This document shows positions 1 to 7,482 of a DNA stretch of 64,000 nucleotides, piece by piece (position 1 is the first letter of the stretch; the number at the start of each line of letters is the position of its first letter). The DNA is taken from the NCBI GenBank assembly GCA_963716865.1, contig CAVQUF010000004.1, forward strand, positions 310,001-374,000, in the 5' to 3' direction. Made by a program: the position numbers and the translations under genes. Origin of the DNA: AC-32 sp963716865. Its GTDB lineage: Bacteria > Actinomycetota > Thermoleophilia > Gaiellales > Gaiellaceae. The notes under the pieces were generated by a model. The model was not told where the DNA came from and did not search any database. It saw only the letters and a program-made list of their open reading frames with translations.

Positions 1-2
1 CG

Positions 3-743
3 CTCTTCCGCAGCGACGATGGAGGCTCGTCGTGGACGCCGGTGCAGTCGCTGGTCGAGCACTCGTCCCGCGACCAGTGGAACCCCGGCGCCGGCGGGCT
101 CTGCTGCCACTCGATCCAGATGGACCCGTCCGACCCGCAGCGGCTCTACATCGCGATCTCGGCGGCCGGGGCCTTCCGGAGCGACGACGGCGGCGAGACG
201 TGGGAGCCGAAGAACTCGGGCGTCGCGGCCGACTTCTTCCCGGACAACACGTTCCCGGAGGTCGGCCAGTGCGTGCACAAGCTGCTCGTGCACCCGGCCC
301 GGCCCGAACGGCTCTGGCAGCAGAACCACTGCGGCGTCTACCGCTCGGACGACCGCGGCGACAACTGGGAGCGGCTCGAGGGCAACGGCCTCCCCGCGGG
401 CTTCGGTTTCCCGATCGCTCTCGACCCCGCCGACCCGGACGCGGCCTACGTCGTCCCCGAGGAGGGCGCGGAGAACCGGGTCACCCCGGACGGGCGGCTC
501 GGCGTCTACAGGACGCGCGACGCCGGCGCTTCCTGGGATCTCCTGACGAACGGGCTCCCGCAGCAGGCCTGGCAGTCGGTGAAGCGCGAGGGGATGTCCT
601 TCGACCAGCTCGACCCGTCGGGCGTGTACCTCGGCACGCAGGGCGGCTCGGTCTTCGCCACGGCCGACGGCGGCGATTCCTGGGTCGAAGCGGCGCGCTT
701 CCTGCCGGAGATCCTCTCGGTCGAAGCCGCCGAATGGCAGTAA
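3..743 (+). CDS. Asp-box (BNR-repeat) beta-propeller protein, 5' truncated
   Basis: The frame is open from the window edge, so the N-terminus is missing and about 246 residues are visible. At least five Asp-box motifs of the S/T-x-D-x-G-x-S/T-W type are seen (SDDGGSSW, SDDGGETW, SDDRGDNW, TRDAGASW, TADGGDSW), spaced as expected for propeller blades. Such repeats occur in sialidases, sortilin/VPS10 proteins and HCF136-like assembly factors. No catalytic sialidase residues can be assigned in the visible part, so a non-enzymatic or unknown role is as likely. Its stop overlaps the start of the ThiS/MoaD-like gene by 10 bp, indicating translational coupling. Confidence 0.75.
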   Translation, partial: LFRSDDGGSSWTPVQSLVEHSSRDQWNPGAGGLCCHSIQMDPSDPQRLYIAISAAGAFRSDDGGETWEPKNSGVAADFFPDNTFPEVGQCVHKLLVHPARPERLWQQNHCGVYRSDDRGDNWERLEGNGLPAGFGFPIALDPADPDAAYVVPEEGAENRVTPDGRLGVYRTRDAGASWDLLTNGLPQQAWQSVKREGMSFDQLDPSGVYLGTQGGSVFATADGGDSWVEAARFLPEILSVEAAEWQ

Positions 744-988
744 TCCTGCTGCCCTCGTTGCTCGCCACCGAGGCGGGCGGGCAGGGGCGGTTCGAGCTGG
801 AGGCGGCGACGGTGGGAGAGGCGCTGCGCGCGCTCCCGATCGCCGATCTGATCTTCGACGAGCACGGCGTGCTCCGGCCGCTCGTGAACGTCTACGTCAA
901 CCGCGCGCAGGTGGACGCGATCGACGGACCCCTCGGCGACGGCGACGAGATCAGACTGGTCGCCGCCGTCGCCGGCGGCTGGCTCTAG
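734..988 (+). CDS. ThiS/MoaD-like ubiquitin-fold protein with GGWL tail
   Basis: An 84-residue protein with the size and pattern of the MoaD/ThiS sulfur-carrier family: an early strand, a conserved NVYVN segment, a GDGDEI(R)L turn (compare G-D-E-V in MoaD) and a C-terminal di-glycine. Canonical carriers end exactly at Gly-Gly; here two residues follow (GGWL). The carrier would either need processing or use its C-terminus differently. It overlaps the Asp-box gene upstream and is convergent with the MFS transporter, with stops overlapping by 4 bp. No partner (MoeB, ThiF or JAMM protease) is in the window. The family call rests on overall pattern and the di-glycine. Confidence 0.7.
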   Translation: MAVILLPSLLATEAGGQGRFELEAATVGEALRALPIADLIFDEHGVLRPLVNVYVNRAQVDAIDGPLGDGDEIRLVAAVAGGWL

Positions 989-2331
989 GCCAGCGCGGCG
1001 CCCTTCGTCTCCCGGCCGAAGATCGCGGCGACGAGGCCGCCGGCCGCCATTACGATCGCGACGAAGGTCAGCGACCACGTCGTGCTCCCGGTCGCGTCCT
1101 TCAGGTGGCCGAACAGGTACGGGCCGGCGATCGCGGCGGCCTTGCCGACGCCCTCCATCACGCCGAAGGCGCTCGAGCGGAGCCGCGTCGGAAACAGCTC
1201 GGCCGTGTACGGGTAGACGGCGCCCCAAGCGCCGAGATTGAAGAAGCCGACGAAGAAGAGGGCCGTCACGTAGACGCCGACCGAGCCGGCCACCGCGAAG
1301 GTGTACGCCGAGACCCCGCCGAGGATCAGAAACCCCGCCAGCGTCGGCTTGCGCCCGATCCGCTCGACGAGCCAGATAGCCGCCGCGTACCCCGGGAACT
1401 GCGCGAGGGCGCTCAGCGTCAGGAGGAGGTAGACGTCGACGTGGAAGCTCTTCTCGGTCTGGAGGACGAACGGGAGCCACAGGAAGAGGCCGTAGTACGA
1501 GACGTTGAGCGCGACCCAGATCAGCGCGGTCGGCACCGTCCGCCTGCGCAACGCCGGCTCGACGAGCTCCCGCGCGGACGACTCGGGCTCCTCGGGAGCC
1601 CTGAGCTCACCCGGCTCGACCGGCTCGCCCGTGATCTCCTCCAGCACCTCGGCGGCCTCGCGGCTGCGCCCCCGGCGGACAAGGAAGTACGGGCTCTCGG
1701 GCAGCGTGCGCCGCACGACGAACGCCAGGAAGGCCGGGAACGCCGCGGCGAGGAAGAGGTATCGCCAGCTCCAGTCGCCGAAGCGGTCGAAGGTCGGGCC
1801 CAGGAACACGTACGAGAGGCCGATGGCGAACAGGAGGCCGACCGGCCACCAGAAGTCGAGGAACACGAGCAGCCGCCCCCGCCGCTGCGGCGGCAGGTAC
1901 TCGGCCAGGATCGACGGGTCCACGACGAGCATCCCGCCCAGGCCGAGCCCGGCCAGGAACCGGAACGTCATCACCGACCACGGCCCCCAGGCCAGCGCGG
2001 TCGCGGCGGTGAGGAGCGCGTACCAGAGAATCGAGTACTGGAAGATCGCGCGCCGCCCGATCCGGTCGGCCGCCCGACCGAGCACGAGTGAGCCGCAGAG
2101 CGAGCCGGCCAGGGCCGCGCTGTTGACGAGGCCCTGCATCGCGCCGCTCAGGTTCCAGGTGGCGGCGAAGATCGGTGCGACGAAGCCGACGAGCAGGATC
2201 TCCATCGCCACGAATGTCCAGGCGATGCCCGTGACAAGGACCGCCTTGCGGTGGAACGGTGAGAGGCCGCGGCCCCGCAGGACCTCCTCGACGTCCCGCG
2301 GGGCCGGGAGGACGACGTCCGCCGTCGTCAT
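985..2331 (-). CDS. MFS transporter, sugar/aromatic-acid porter type
   Basis: A 448-residue multi-spanning membrane protein with the usual twelve-helix MFS length. The loop between helices 2 and 3 carries the MFS signature GRAADRIGRR, repeated in the second half as ERIGRK. A central PESPYFLVRRGR motif resembles the PESPRWL signature of the sugar porter and aromatic-acid:H+ symporter families. The substrate cannot be read from sequence; an organic acid or a nicotinate-related compound are both possible. I chose the ATG beginning MTTADVV, 13 bp after the stop of the cysteine hydrolase, rather than a longer frame running into that gene. It is probably co-transcribed with the nicotinamidase-like gene. 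Confidence 0.85.
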   Translation of the reverse strand: MTTADVVLPAPRDVEEVLRGRGLSPFHRKAVLVTGIAWTFVAMEILLVGFVAPIFAATWNLSGAMQGLVNSAALAGSLCGSLVLGRAADRIGRRAIFQYSILWYALLTAATALAWGPWSVMTFRFLAGLGLGGMLVVDPSILAEYLPPQRRGRLLVFLDFWWPVGLLFAIGLSYVFLGPTFDRFGDWSWRYLFLAAAFPAFLAFVVRRTLPESPYFLVRRGRSREAAEVLEEITGEPVEPGELRAPEEPESSARELVEPALRRRTVPTALIWVALNVSYYGLFLWLPFVLQTEKSFHVDVYLLLTLSALAQFPGYAAAIWLVERIGRKPTLAGFLILGGVSAYTFAVAGSVGVYVTALFFVGFFNLGAWGAVYPYTAELFPTRLRSSAFGVMEGVGKAAAIAGPYLFGHLKDATGSTTWSLTFVAIVMAAGGLVAAIFGRETKGAALA

Positions 2332-2344
2332 CGTGCGAGCTCGG

Positions 2345-2893
2345 TCAGGTCGTCGCAGCGGCCGGCGTGCCCGCGAGCTCGTCGACCGAGCTGATCGTCG
2401 CTCCGTACGCCATGTCGAGGTACGCGAGCGCGTCGTCCTCGTCCACGCCCTCGAACCCACAGACGGCGTCACGCGGGATCGTGATCGTGTAGCCGTGGGT
2501 CAGCGCGCCGTACGAGGAGTGCCGCACGCAGATGTGCGTGTGCTGGCCGGTGATCACGACCTCGTCCACGCCCTTCGCCTTCAGCAGCTCGTCGAGCCCG
2601 GTCGAGTCGAACGCGCCGTAGTGGTGCTTGGGCGAGATGATCTCGCCGTCCTGCGGCTCGAGCTGCGGGATCACGTTCGCCTCGGGCGTGCCCGCCATCG
2701 CGTGCTCGCCCCAGACGCGCAGCTCGGGGTCACCCGGATCGTGCGCATCGTTCGAGAAGACGACGACCCACCCCTCCTCCCGCGCGTGCGCGAGCAGCCG
2801 CTGCAAGGGCTCGATGATCGCCTGCGCCTTGGGGTTGGCGAGCTTTCCGTCGACGAAGTCGTTGAGCATGTCGACGATGATCAGTGCGCGCAT
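2345..2893 (-). CDS. isochorismatase-family cysteine hydrolase, nicotinamidase-like
   Basis: A 182-residue protein with the catalytic triad of the isochorismatase/nicotinamidase fold: Asp8 (VDMLNDF), Lys89 (SPKHHYGAF) and Cys122 (HTHICVRHSS). The CVRH segment and overall length resemble nicotinamidase/pyrazinamidase, which deaminates nicotinamide to nicotinate for NAD salvage. A strong ribosome site (AGGAGG, 8 bp upstream) supports the ATG. It is divergent from an NrtR-like regulator, 39 bp apart, which fits an NAD-metabolism assignment. Another amidohydrolase substrate cannot be excluded, since the family is broad. Confidence 0.8.
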   Translation of the reverse strand: MRALIIVDMLNDFVDGKLANPKAQAIIEPLQRLLAHAREEGWVVVFSNDAHDPGDPELRVWGEHAMAGTPEANVIPQLEPQDGEIISPKHHYGAFDSTGLDELLKAKGVDEVVITGQHTHICVRHSSYGALTHGYTITIPRDAVCGFEGVDEDDALAYLDMAYGATISSVDELAGTPAAATT

Positions 2894-2920
2894 TTTTGAG
2901 TCCTCCTGTTTGTTTCCGCT

Positions 2921-2947
2921 AGGTTTACGACTGTGGGGCGAAAACCT
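2921..2947. promoter_or_regulatory. candidate operator between nicotinamidase-like gene and nrtR
   Basis: The arms AGGTTT (2921-2926) and AAACCT (2942-2947) form an inverted repeat with 15 bp between them, so the half-sites are 21 bp apart, about two helical turns. It straddles the start of the NrtR-like gene and lies just outside the hydrolase start, where autoregulation would act. The arms are short, so this is only a candidate. Confidence 0.3.
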
Positions 2948-3634
2948 CTGCGAGAGTCTACCACCCGACGCCCGGCCCAGGTCACGCTTGCCGTCGTGCT
3001 CCAGGTGCGAGGCGGCGTGCTGCAGGTGCTGCTCTGGCAGCGGGCCCGGGAGCCCTTCCTCGGCGCCTGGTCCCTCCCGGGCGGCGTCCTCGAGCCGGAC
3101 GAGACCCTGGAGGAGTCGATCCGGCGCCATCTCGCGGTCAAGGTCGACGTGCGCGAGCTCGCGCACCTCGAGCAGCTCGAGACGCTGGGCGACCCCAGGC
3201 GCAACCCGCTCGACTGGGAGCTCGCCACGGCCTACCTCGGGCTCGTCCCGGCCGACCTCGACCCGGCCGTCCCGGACGACACCAGCTGGCACCCGGTCTC
3301 GCGGCCGCCCGAGCTCGCGTTCGACCACCGCGCGATCACCCTCGCCGGCCGCGAACGGCTCCGCGCCAAGCTCTCCTACACGAACGCCGGCTTCGCGCTC
3401 GCCCCGCCCGTGTTCACGCTCTCGGAGCTGCGCGAGCTCTACGTCGCCGCGCTCGGCCACGAGGTCTCGGCGACGAACCTCCAGCGCGTGCTCCTGCGGC
3501 GCGGCGTGCTCGAGCCGACCGGCGAGCGCCGTGCGTCGGGCCGCGCCGGCGGCCGCCCGGCCGCGCTCTACCGCTTTCGCTCCCGCCGCCTCGAGATCAC
3601 CGACCAGTTCGCCGTCCTCAGACCCCCCGGTTGA
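2933..3634 (+). CDS. nrtR: NrtR-like transcriptional regulator (degenerate NUDIX plus winged helix)
   Basis: A 233-residue protein with a NUDIX domain (about residues 15-140) followed by a C-terminal winged-helix segment (about 165-225), the architecture of NrtR, which senses ADP-ribose-type ligands and represses NAD biosynthesis or salvage genes. The NUDIX box is degenerate: where active enzymes have R-E-x2-E-E-x-G, this has R-H-L-A-V-K-V, so hydrolysis is unlikely and ligand sensing likely. The start is GTG. Divergent arrangement with a nicotinamidase-like gene is typical of NrtR loci. The symbol is given by family resemblance; other NUDIX-wHTH regulators of sugar metabolism share this layout. 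Confidence 0.75.
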   Translation: MGRKPLRESTTRRPAQVTLAVVLQVRGGVLQVLLWQRAREPFLGAWSLPGGVLEPDETLEESIRRHLAVKVDVRELAHLEQLETLGDPRRNPLDWELATAYLGLVPADLDPAVPDDTSWHPVSRPPELAFDHRAITLAGRERLRAKLSYTNAGFALAPPVFTLSELRELYVAALGHEVSATNLQRVLLRRGVLEPTGERRASGRAGGRPAALYRFRSRRLEITDQFAVLRPPG

Positions 3635-3696
3635 GGGATGCCGCCCCGTTCCCTGGAACGTATGTTCAGGGCATTCGGGGGAAGGAGGAAGGGGAC

Positions 3697-3807
3697 GTGC
3701 GGCGCTCTCTGTACGGCGGGGTCGTGCTGATCGGCGGGGTCGTGATCATCGCGGGCGTGGTGCTCGCATTCGTGGCTCTCGCCCTGACGCTCGCGCTCAA
3801 CCAGTAA
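3697..3807 (+). CDS. 36-residue single-span membrane protein
   Basis: A short reading frame starting at GTG with a strong ribosome site (GGAGG within GAAGGAGGAAGGGG) 8-12 bp upstream. After three N-terminal residues (VRR) almost the whole peptide is hydrophobic (GGVVLIGGVVIIAGVVLAFVA), giving one clear membrane span, and it ends in LNQ. Its stop overlaps the convergent molybdoenzyme gene by 11 bp. Codon use matches the genome. I recognise no family. The strong ribosome site and uninterrupted hydrophobic span make a real small protein more likely than a chance frame. Confidence 0.5.
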   Translation: MRRSLYGGVVLIGGVVIIAGVVLAFVALALTLALNQ

Positions 3808-4858
3808 CGGTCACTGCGACGCGCTGAACGGCGTTGTTCGCGTAGCCGCCGAGGTTCCACGGCGGGTCGAGCGGCTGCTCGTTGCCTGCCTCGTCGCGGG
3901 CGCGGGAACAGAGCACGTGGTCGCCGGGAGCGGCGTCCCACGCGTACCACCAGCCGCGCCAGGCCCACGGCTCGCCGGCCGGCTCGAGCTCGGCAGCGGC
4001 CCAGCTCCCGCCGCCGTCGGGGCTGACCTCGACCGACGCGATCGGCGCGAAGCCCGACCACGCGCGGCCCTCGACCAGGTGCTTCCCGGCCGGAAGCGTG
4101 CGCTCGCGCGTGAGGAACTCCGGGATCCCGGGCGGGACGAACAGCGAGCGCGGCCGCATGCGCGTGAGCGGCTCGCCCTCCTCGTCCTCGCTCTGGCGGA
4201 TGCGATACGACGACGCCTGCTGGTACCCGGCGAAGGGCCGGTCGATGAACTCGATCCGCTCGATCCACTTGACGTTCGTCATCCCGTACCAGCCCGGGAC
4301 GACGAGCCGGAGCGGGAAGCCGTGCTGCGCCGGCAGCGGCTCGCCGTTCATCTCGTAGGCGAGCAGCACCTCGTCGCGGAGTGCCTCCTCGAGCGGCAGC
4401 GCACGCTGGAAAGCCTGCTCCTCGCCGCCCTCGATCCCGCGGTCGAGACCGGTGAGGAGCACCTCGACCGTGCCGTCCGGCACGCCGGCCTCCTCCAGCA
4501 GCGGCCGGAGCGGCGTCCCCGACCAGCGGGCGGTTCCGACGGCCTCGAGCAGCCACGGCTGGCTGACCGGCCGCGGCTCGAGGCGCGCGCGGCCGTTCCC
4601 GGCGCACTCCATCGTCACGGCCACCTCCGCACGCGGGCGCTCCCTCAGCTCGGAGAGCGCCAGCGAGAGCTCGCGCTCGCCGCGCACGGTGAGGCGCCAC
4701 CCGTCCGCGTCGACGCCCGGCACGTCGTAGTGGGTCAGGAGGTAGTGCAGCCCGACGGGCGTAACCGGATAGCGGAGCGCCTCGAGCGGCATCCCGTGGT
4801 TGCGCGTGGCGAGCTGCAGCTCCTCGAGGCTGATCCCCTCCAGACTCGTCTCGGCCAC
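3797..4858 (-). CDS. sulfite-oxidase-family molybdopterin oxidoreductase
   Basis: A 353-residue protein with the molybdopterin-binding domain of the sulfite oxidase family, including the cofactor cysteine in MECAGNGR (Cys85), followed by the C-terminal immunoglobulin-like dimerisation domain (about residues 235-350). Helix and loop motifs HGMPLEAL, YEMNGEPLP, HGFPLR and GWYGMTNVKW are typical. There is no signal peptide or haem domain, so it is probably cytosolic, unlike many exported homologues. Sulfite or another S- or N-oxide could be the substrate. A palindrome lies 20 bp upstream of the start, between this gene and the ferredoxin operon. Confidence 0.85.
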   Translation of the reverse strand: MAETSLEGISLEELQLATRNHGMPLEALRYPVTPVGLHYLLTHYDVPGVDADGWRLTVRGERELSLALSELRERPRAEVAVTMECAGNGRARLEPRPVSQPWLLEAVGTARWSGTPLRPLLEEAGVPDGTVEVLLTGLDRGIEGGEEQAFQRALPLEEALRDEVLLAYEMNGEPLPAQHGFPLRLVVPGWYGMTNVKWIERIEFIDRPFAGYQQASSYRIRQSEDEEGEPLTRMRPRSLFVPPGIPEFLTRERTLPAGKHLVEGRAWSGFAPIASVEVSPDGGGSWAAAELEPAGEPWAWRGWWYAWDAAPGDHVLCSRARDEAGNEQPLDPPWNLGGYANNAVQRVAVTVTG

Positions 4859-4877
4859 AACCGGAGCCTACTGAACC

Positions 4878-4900
4878 CCAAGTAACAGACTGTTACTTGG
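4878..4900. repeat. palindromic element, copy 1 (intergenic)
   Basis: A perfect palindrome, CC-AAGTAACAG-A-CTGTTACTT-GG, with 11-bp arms around one central base, lies between the molybdoenzyme start and the ferredoxin stop. A 22-bp stretch including its core recurs inside hypF at about 20787-20808. Alone it could be an operator for the molybdoenzyme gene; the second copy inside a coding region argues for a dispersed repeat. Confidence 0.7.
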
Positions 4901-4910
4901 AGCAGGTGCC

Positions 4911-5129
4911 TTAGCGCCCCGGGGCTGCCGCGCTCTTCAGCAGGAGGAGGGCCATCGTCGGGCAGGCGGCGACGGCGCGCTCCGCGTGCTGCAGGAGCTC
5001 CGGCGACAGCGGGCCCGGCTCGACGATCGGAAAGCCCCAGTCGTCCAGACGAATGCACTCGGGTAGAAGCTCGGCGCAGAGCCCGCTGCCGTCGCAGGCG
5101 ATCGGGTTGACGCGCAGCGTGCGGCTCAT
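4911..5129 (-). CDS. [3Fe-4S]-type ferredoxin
   Basis: A 72-residue ferredoxin of the single-cluster type: Cys12 and Cys18 (CDGSGLC) plus Cys56 followed by Pro (ACP). This C-x5-C-xn-CP arrangement is typical of [3Fe-4S] ferredoxins that serve cytochromes P450 and similar reductases; an extra Cys25 sits in PEC. It is the last gene of the operon running from 8728 down to here, and its ATG overlaps the NuoF-like stop by 4 bp (ATGA). It probably passes electrons to or from the NuoF-like protein. Confidence 0.85.
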   Translation of the reverse strand: MSRTLRVNPIACDGSGLCAELLPECIRLDDWGFPIVEPGPLSPELLQHAERAVAACPTMALLLLKSAAAPGR

Positions 5130-6400
5130 CGACGGCTCCGACCGGTTGGCAGGAACCCGCCGCGCCTGCCGCTGCACCGTCCGCGCACGTGGAGCTCGGC
5201 CTCGTCGCGGAACACCTCGAGGGAGCTCTCGGCGAAGCGAACGGCGCCGTCCGGATGCCTGCATCCGCCGCGCCCCGCGATCATCCGCAGCCAGCGCAGC
5301 GCCTGCGCACGACTGTCGCCGATGCCGGCGGCAAGGCTCTCGAGCGCACCCGCGAGGGCCGCAAGGCCGTTCAGGCACGGGCCGCACTGACCGGCGCTCT
5401 CGTCGGCGAGGTAGCGGACCACGCGAGCGGCCTGGTCGAGCCCGCAGGCGGCCTCGGGCAGGACGACGATCGCGCCGGCGCCGAGGGAGGCGCCCGCGCC
5501 GGCGAGCTCGGAATCGAGCAGCGATAGGGACTCGGCCGTAGACGCCTCCACCCAGCTCCCGAAGTAGCCGCCTATGAGGAAGGCGCGTGCCCGGCCGCGC
5601 ACGCCGCCCGCCTGCGCCATGAGCGCACGCACGGGAGTGCCGAGCGCAGCCTCGTAGACGCCCGGCCTTGCGACGGCTCCGGACACGGTGAAGAGCGCCG
5701 ACCCGGGCTCGTCGGCCGTGCCGAGCGCACGAAACCAGTCAGGGCCATGGCGTGCGATCAGCGCCATATGCGCGAGGGTCTCGACGTTCTGCACGAGCGT
5801 CGGCGCGCCACGAACGCCGCGCTCGAAGGGCCGCGGTGGGGTGAAGGTCGGCCTGGCAGGGCCTCCGTTGAGGAGACTCACGAGCGCGGTCTCCTCACCG
5901 CTGACGAAGCCCGGCGGGACAACGATGACCTTCAGGTCGAGGCCCTTGTCGAGACGGCGAGCGCGTCGCTCGTCGAGCGCGTAGGAGACCCTGTCGACCT
6001 CCTCGCGCGCGCTCCCGTCGATCGCGACGAATGCCTGGCGCGCACCGATCGCAGCCGCGGCCAGCGCGACTCCGTCGAGAACGAGGTGGGGCACGCGGCG
6101 GAGCAGCGTCTTGTCCTTGAAGCTGACCGGTTCGCCTTCTGCCCCGTTCGCGACGACGACCGGCCTACGCCGACCGGAGGCGACGGCAGCGAGCTTGCGT
6201 CCGGCCGGAAAGCCTCCACCGCCGCGGCCGCGCAAGCCGCTTGCATCGACGGCATCGAACAGACCGACCGGGGAAGGCTGCCGTCCATGCACGGCGTGGT
6301 GACCGTCGAGCCCGAGCGGTGAGCCGTCCGGGCGCGGCCCCGCGAGCAGGCGCGGCAGATCGGCCTCGAGCATCGGCAGCGATGTGGCCGTCGAGCTCAT
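5126..6400 (-). CDS. NuoF-like flavoprotein (SLBB and Fe-S domains)
   Basis: A 424-residue protein with the FMN/NADH-binding segments of respiratory complex I subunit NuoF: GLRGRGGGGFPAGRK and VANGAEGEPVSFKDK. These are followed by an SLBB domain and a C-terminal Fe-S region. The Fe-S motif is altered: NuoF has a three-cysteine SCGKCxPC block and a later Cys, whereas this has SAGQCGPC and a later Cys, so the first ligand is replaced by Ala. It is not part of a nuo operon; it is coupled by ATGA overlaps to a ferric-reductase-like protein and a ferredoxin. An NAD(P)H- or ferredoxin-linked electron entry role is inferred. Confidence 0.75.
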   Translation of the reverse strand: MSSTATSLPMLEADLPRLLAGPRPDGSPLGLDGHHAVHGRQPSPVGLFDAVDASGLRGRGGGGFPAGRKLAAVASGRRRPVVVANGAEGEPVSFKDKTLLRRVPHLVLDGVALAAAAIGARQAFVAIDGSAREEVDRVSYALDERRARRLDKGLDLKVIVVPPGFVSGEETALVSLLNGGPARPTFTPPRPFERGVRGAPTLVQNVETLAHMALIARHGPDWFRALGTADEPGSALFTVSGAVARPGVYEAALGTPVRALMAQAGGVRGRARAFLIGGYFGSWVEASTAESLSLLDSELAGAGASLGAGAIVVLPEAACGLDQAARVVRYLADESAGQCGPCLNGLAALAGALESLAAGIGDSRAQALRWLRMIAGRGGCRHPDGAVRFAESSLEVFRDEAELHVRGRCSGRRGGFLPTGRSRR

Positions 6401-7482
6401 GCGACGCGGATCGAGCCGGTCAGCGTCCGGCTCGCCGTATGGAACCGGAGCATGACGGTCAGGTCGAGAGCGTGGCCGGACCCGTCGCTCACAGACGCCT
6501 CGAGCCGCGAGCCTTCGAGCGAGACGACCCGGCCCGAGTACGCCCGGGGAGCCTGACGCGGGCCGAAGCTGACGCCGCTCGCGGTCATCTCGACGCCCCC
6601 GCCCTCGAGGGGCACTCCACGCAACGTCACCTGCAGGAGCCCTTTTGCACCCCCGTCGGCAGCCGCGCGCAACCCGACCGTTACGAGCCCGTCCGCGGCT
6701 ACGCCCGACGCCGAGAAGCTCCCCCGGAGGGCGGCGGTGAAGGGCACGGCGGGCAGCGAGGCAGCGACTGTGCGGGCGGGGACCGTCCCTCGAACCGCCG
6801 AGGAGGCGAGCAGCGTCGACGGCGTTCCCGCGCGCGTGGCCCAGCCCGGCTGGAGCGGCCCGCCGGCAGCCCAGAACCCGATCGCGGCAGGGACGGCGAG
6901 GGCGGCGAGGCCGCCTGCGAGACGGATAGAGCCCGGGCCCGACCGCGCCTCGACCACGCGCCAGATCACCGCGAGGACGACGGTGCCGACGGCCGCGAGC
7001 GCAAGCAGGCCGAACCATCCGCTGCGGGCGTCGCTGCCCGTTCCGAATGCGTGGACGAGCGCGACCGGCCAGGACACGTACGCGAGCCAGTGCACGAGCC
7101 TCCAGGAGCGGAGGCCGAGCCGGGCTCGCAGGAGGCTGGTCGCGATCACGGCCAGGAGCAGGTCGAGCGCCAGCGCGCCGAAGCCGACCCAGACGGGTCG
7201 GTAGCGGGAGACGAAGGGAACGATCGCGTCGCGGAGACCGATCGGCGCATACCCGTCGAGGATCGTCGTGAGCACATGGGCGAAGACGAACGCAACGGCG
7301 AGGAGCGTCACGTTCCGGTGGAGGCCAGCGACGACGAAGCGCGGCCAGCGCGGCGCTACCCACCGCGTTGACGTGAGCACTCCGAGGACGACTCCCGCGG
7401 TCAGGAGCACCAGCGCGACGACACCCGTCCCCCGGGTCAGGTACCAGTAGGCGCTCGGCGCGGTCGCTGCGAGCACCGTCAC
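6397..7482 (-). CDS. ferric-reductase-like transmembrane haem protein
   Basis: A 361-residue protein whose N-terminal ~220 residues form about six membrane spans of the ferric reductase/NADPH-oxidase-like family, with candidate haem-ligand histidines in LHRNVTLL, FAHVLTT, VHWLAY and VHAFG. The C-terminal third is an extracytoplasmic beta-rich domain with no recognisable FAD or NAD binding. The flavin and NAD functions may be supplied by the neighbouring NuoF-like protein, with ApbE supplying covalent FMN. I did not find a convincing ApbE flavinylation motif in it. ATGA overlaps on both sides show tight coupling. Confidence 0.75.
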   Translation of the reverse strand: MTVLAATAPSAYWYLTRGTGVVALVLLTAGVVLGVLTSTRWVAPRWPRFVVAGLHRNVTLLAVAFVFAHVLTTILDGYAPIGLRDAIVPFVSRYRPVWVGFGALALDLLLAVIATSLLRARLGLRSWRLVHWLAYVSWPVALVHAFGTGSDARSGWFGLLALAAVGTVVLAVIWRVVEARSGPGSIRLAGGLAALAVPAAIGFWAAGGPLQPGWATRAGTPSTLLASSAVRGTVPARTVAASLPAVPFTAALRGSFSASGVAADGLVTVGLRAAADGGAKGLLQVTLRGVPLEGGGVEMTASGVSFGPRQAPRAYSGRVVSLEGSRLEASVSDGSGHALDLTVMLRFHTASRTLTGSIRVA

